A stretch of 64,000 nucleotides of DNA from Ixodes scapularis (Eukaryota > Arthropoda > Arachnida > Ixodida > Ixodidae): contig NW_024609857.1 of assembly GCF_016920785.2 (NCBI RefSeq), positions 75,364,119-75,428,118 on the forward strand. Reading direction: 5' to 3'. Positions 63,321 to 64,000 of the stretch are shown here, one piece after another. The notes under the pieces are model-generated. The model made no database searches and was not told the origin of the DNA. It worked only from the letters and a program-made list of their open reading frames with translations. Position numbers and translations under genes: made by a program. Numbering within the stretch: the first letter of the stretch is position 1; every line of letters begins with the position of its first letter.

Positions 63321-64000
63321 CGACCGGAAATGGTTATACGCACGACGCGGAGAGCTCACACCATTTGGGTCACCCTTTTCGGTCGGTGCGCGTATCACTG
63401 TGGAGCGTGTGTCACTGTGGAGCCAGCCCCCCGCCTGATTGGCCCCCTTGCCTTCCCGGCGTCCAGCCGGCGACCCATGCCCCCTGTCGCCGATTGCACC
63501 TCCGAAAGAGGCCCATGCCATTTAATTCAGCATAGTTTCGTCGATAACATAGAGTTATTATAATGTACGCTAGAGGTTCAAGTGGCGCTAGTGTGCTGAC
63601 GCAAATTGAAGCAGACAGCAACCAGTCGAAAATTGACTTCCGGTAATGCATTTCTGTGGGAAAAAGTGAGTGCATTTTCTCTCTGCGCTCGATCATAAGA
63701 GCAAATATCCCGAATAATTTGTACGTACTAGGTAGCTTGGAACATTTCTCAGTCAGGCCGACGAAATAATTGGTCAGTTACGGTGTTTTTCTTTCAAATT
63801 CATCGCATTAAAAACGGTGCTAAAACGGCTTCGTACGTGCACCGTCGGACACTGTTAGCGTGAACACGACATCAGCGCTTTTCAGCGTGGGGGATATACG
63901 TGCCAAACGAACGAAGAACATCTGGAAATTAAGAAAGACGGCAAGAACTACGCAGTGACACTGGATCAGTAAATACACGTGCATATACGATCAAAATAAA

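Larger units (their letters stand above)
61383..64000. other. Downstream intergenic region, no gene recognised
   Basis: AT-rich, with poly-T/poly-A runs at about 61951, 62770 and 62930. Two hairpins lie at 63033-63072 and 63288-63320. Open frames 62703-63152 and 63243-63563 have no recognisable domain. Confidence 0.5.

Overview
The window is a nuclear genomic segment of a metazoan with long introns and very dense repeats. The three complete or near-complete gene models are most like arthropod/metazoan orthologues. Penelope, Ty3/gypsy, hAT and PIF/Harbinger-type elements packed into introns of 7-14 kb suggest a chelicerate, most probably a hard tick. That assignment is inference; no rRNA or mitochondrial marker is present to confirm it.

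Layout. (1) 1-1102: minus-strand first coding exon of CDK8 (Mediator kinase); the rest lies left of the window. (2) 3502-24017, plus strand: a ten-exon S-adenosylmethionine decarboxylase gene (AMD1) that I could assemble completely. It has 1008 coding nt, 335 residues, all phases consistent, and one intron with every hallmark of a U12-dependent AT-AC intron. CDK8 and AMD1 are divergent. (3) 25.1-37.5 kb: mostly repeat-derived sequence. (4) 37498-58100, minus strand: four exons of a CCDC28A/B-like gene; the last exon was not found with confidence. Its 6.9-kb intron 3 contains a young Ty3/gypsy retrotransposon (38726-43446), itself inserted in a TAA-flanked Harbinger-like MITE, in antisense to the gene. 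Its intron 1 (48987-57721) holds a degenerate Penelope-like element, a 2-kb TIR element and a VNTR-bearing element. (5) 59296-61338, plus strand: a single-exon CNOT10 (CCR4-NOT subunit) gene, divergent from CCDC28. (6) 61.4-64 kb: no gene recognised.

The most distinctive repeat system is a family of elements seen three times (26071-26592, 46512-46730, 55098-55798). They share a 14-bp terminal inverted repeat (AGAGCGCAGCTCTT) and flanking head/tail sequences. Each encloses a different array of palindromic short sites: GTCACGTGAC, TGACGTCA or CTAAATTTAG. Two further naked arrays of the CTAAATTTAG/CACGTG type lie at 19345-19765 and 35120-35305. I do not recognise this as a described family.

Functionally the genes are housekeeping: polyamine synthesis (AMD1), transcription (CDK8), mRNA deadenylation (CNOT10) and a small cilia/BBS-linked coiled-coil protein (CCDC28). 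They are not an operon; the shared theme is two divergent gene pairs separated by repeat-rich DNA. No rRNA, tRNA or CRISPR was found.
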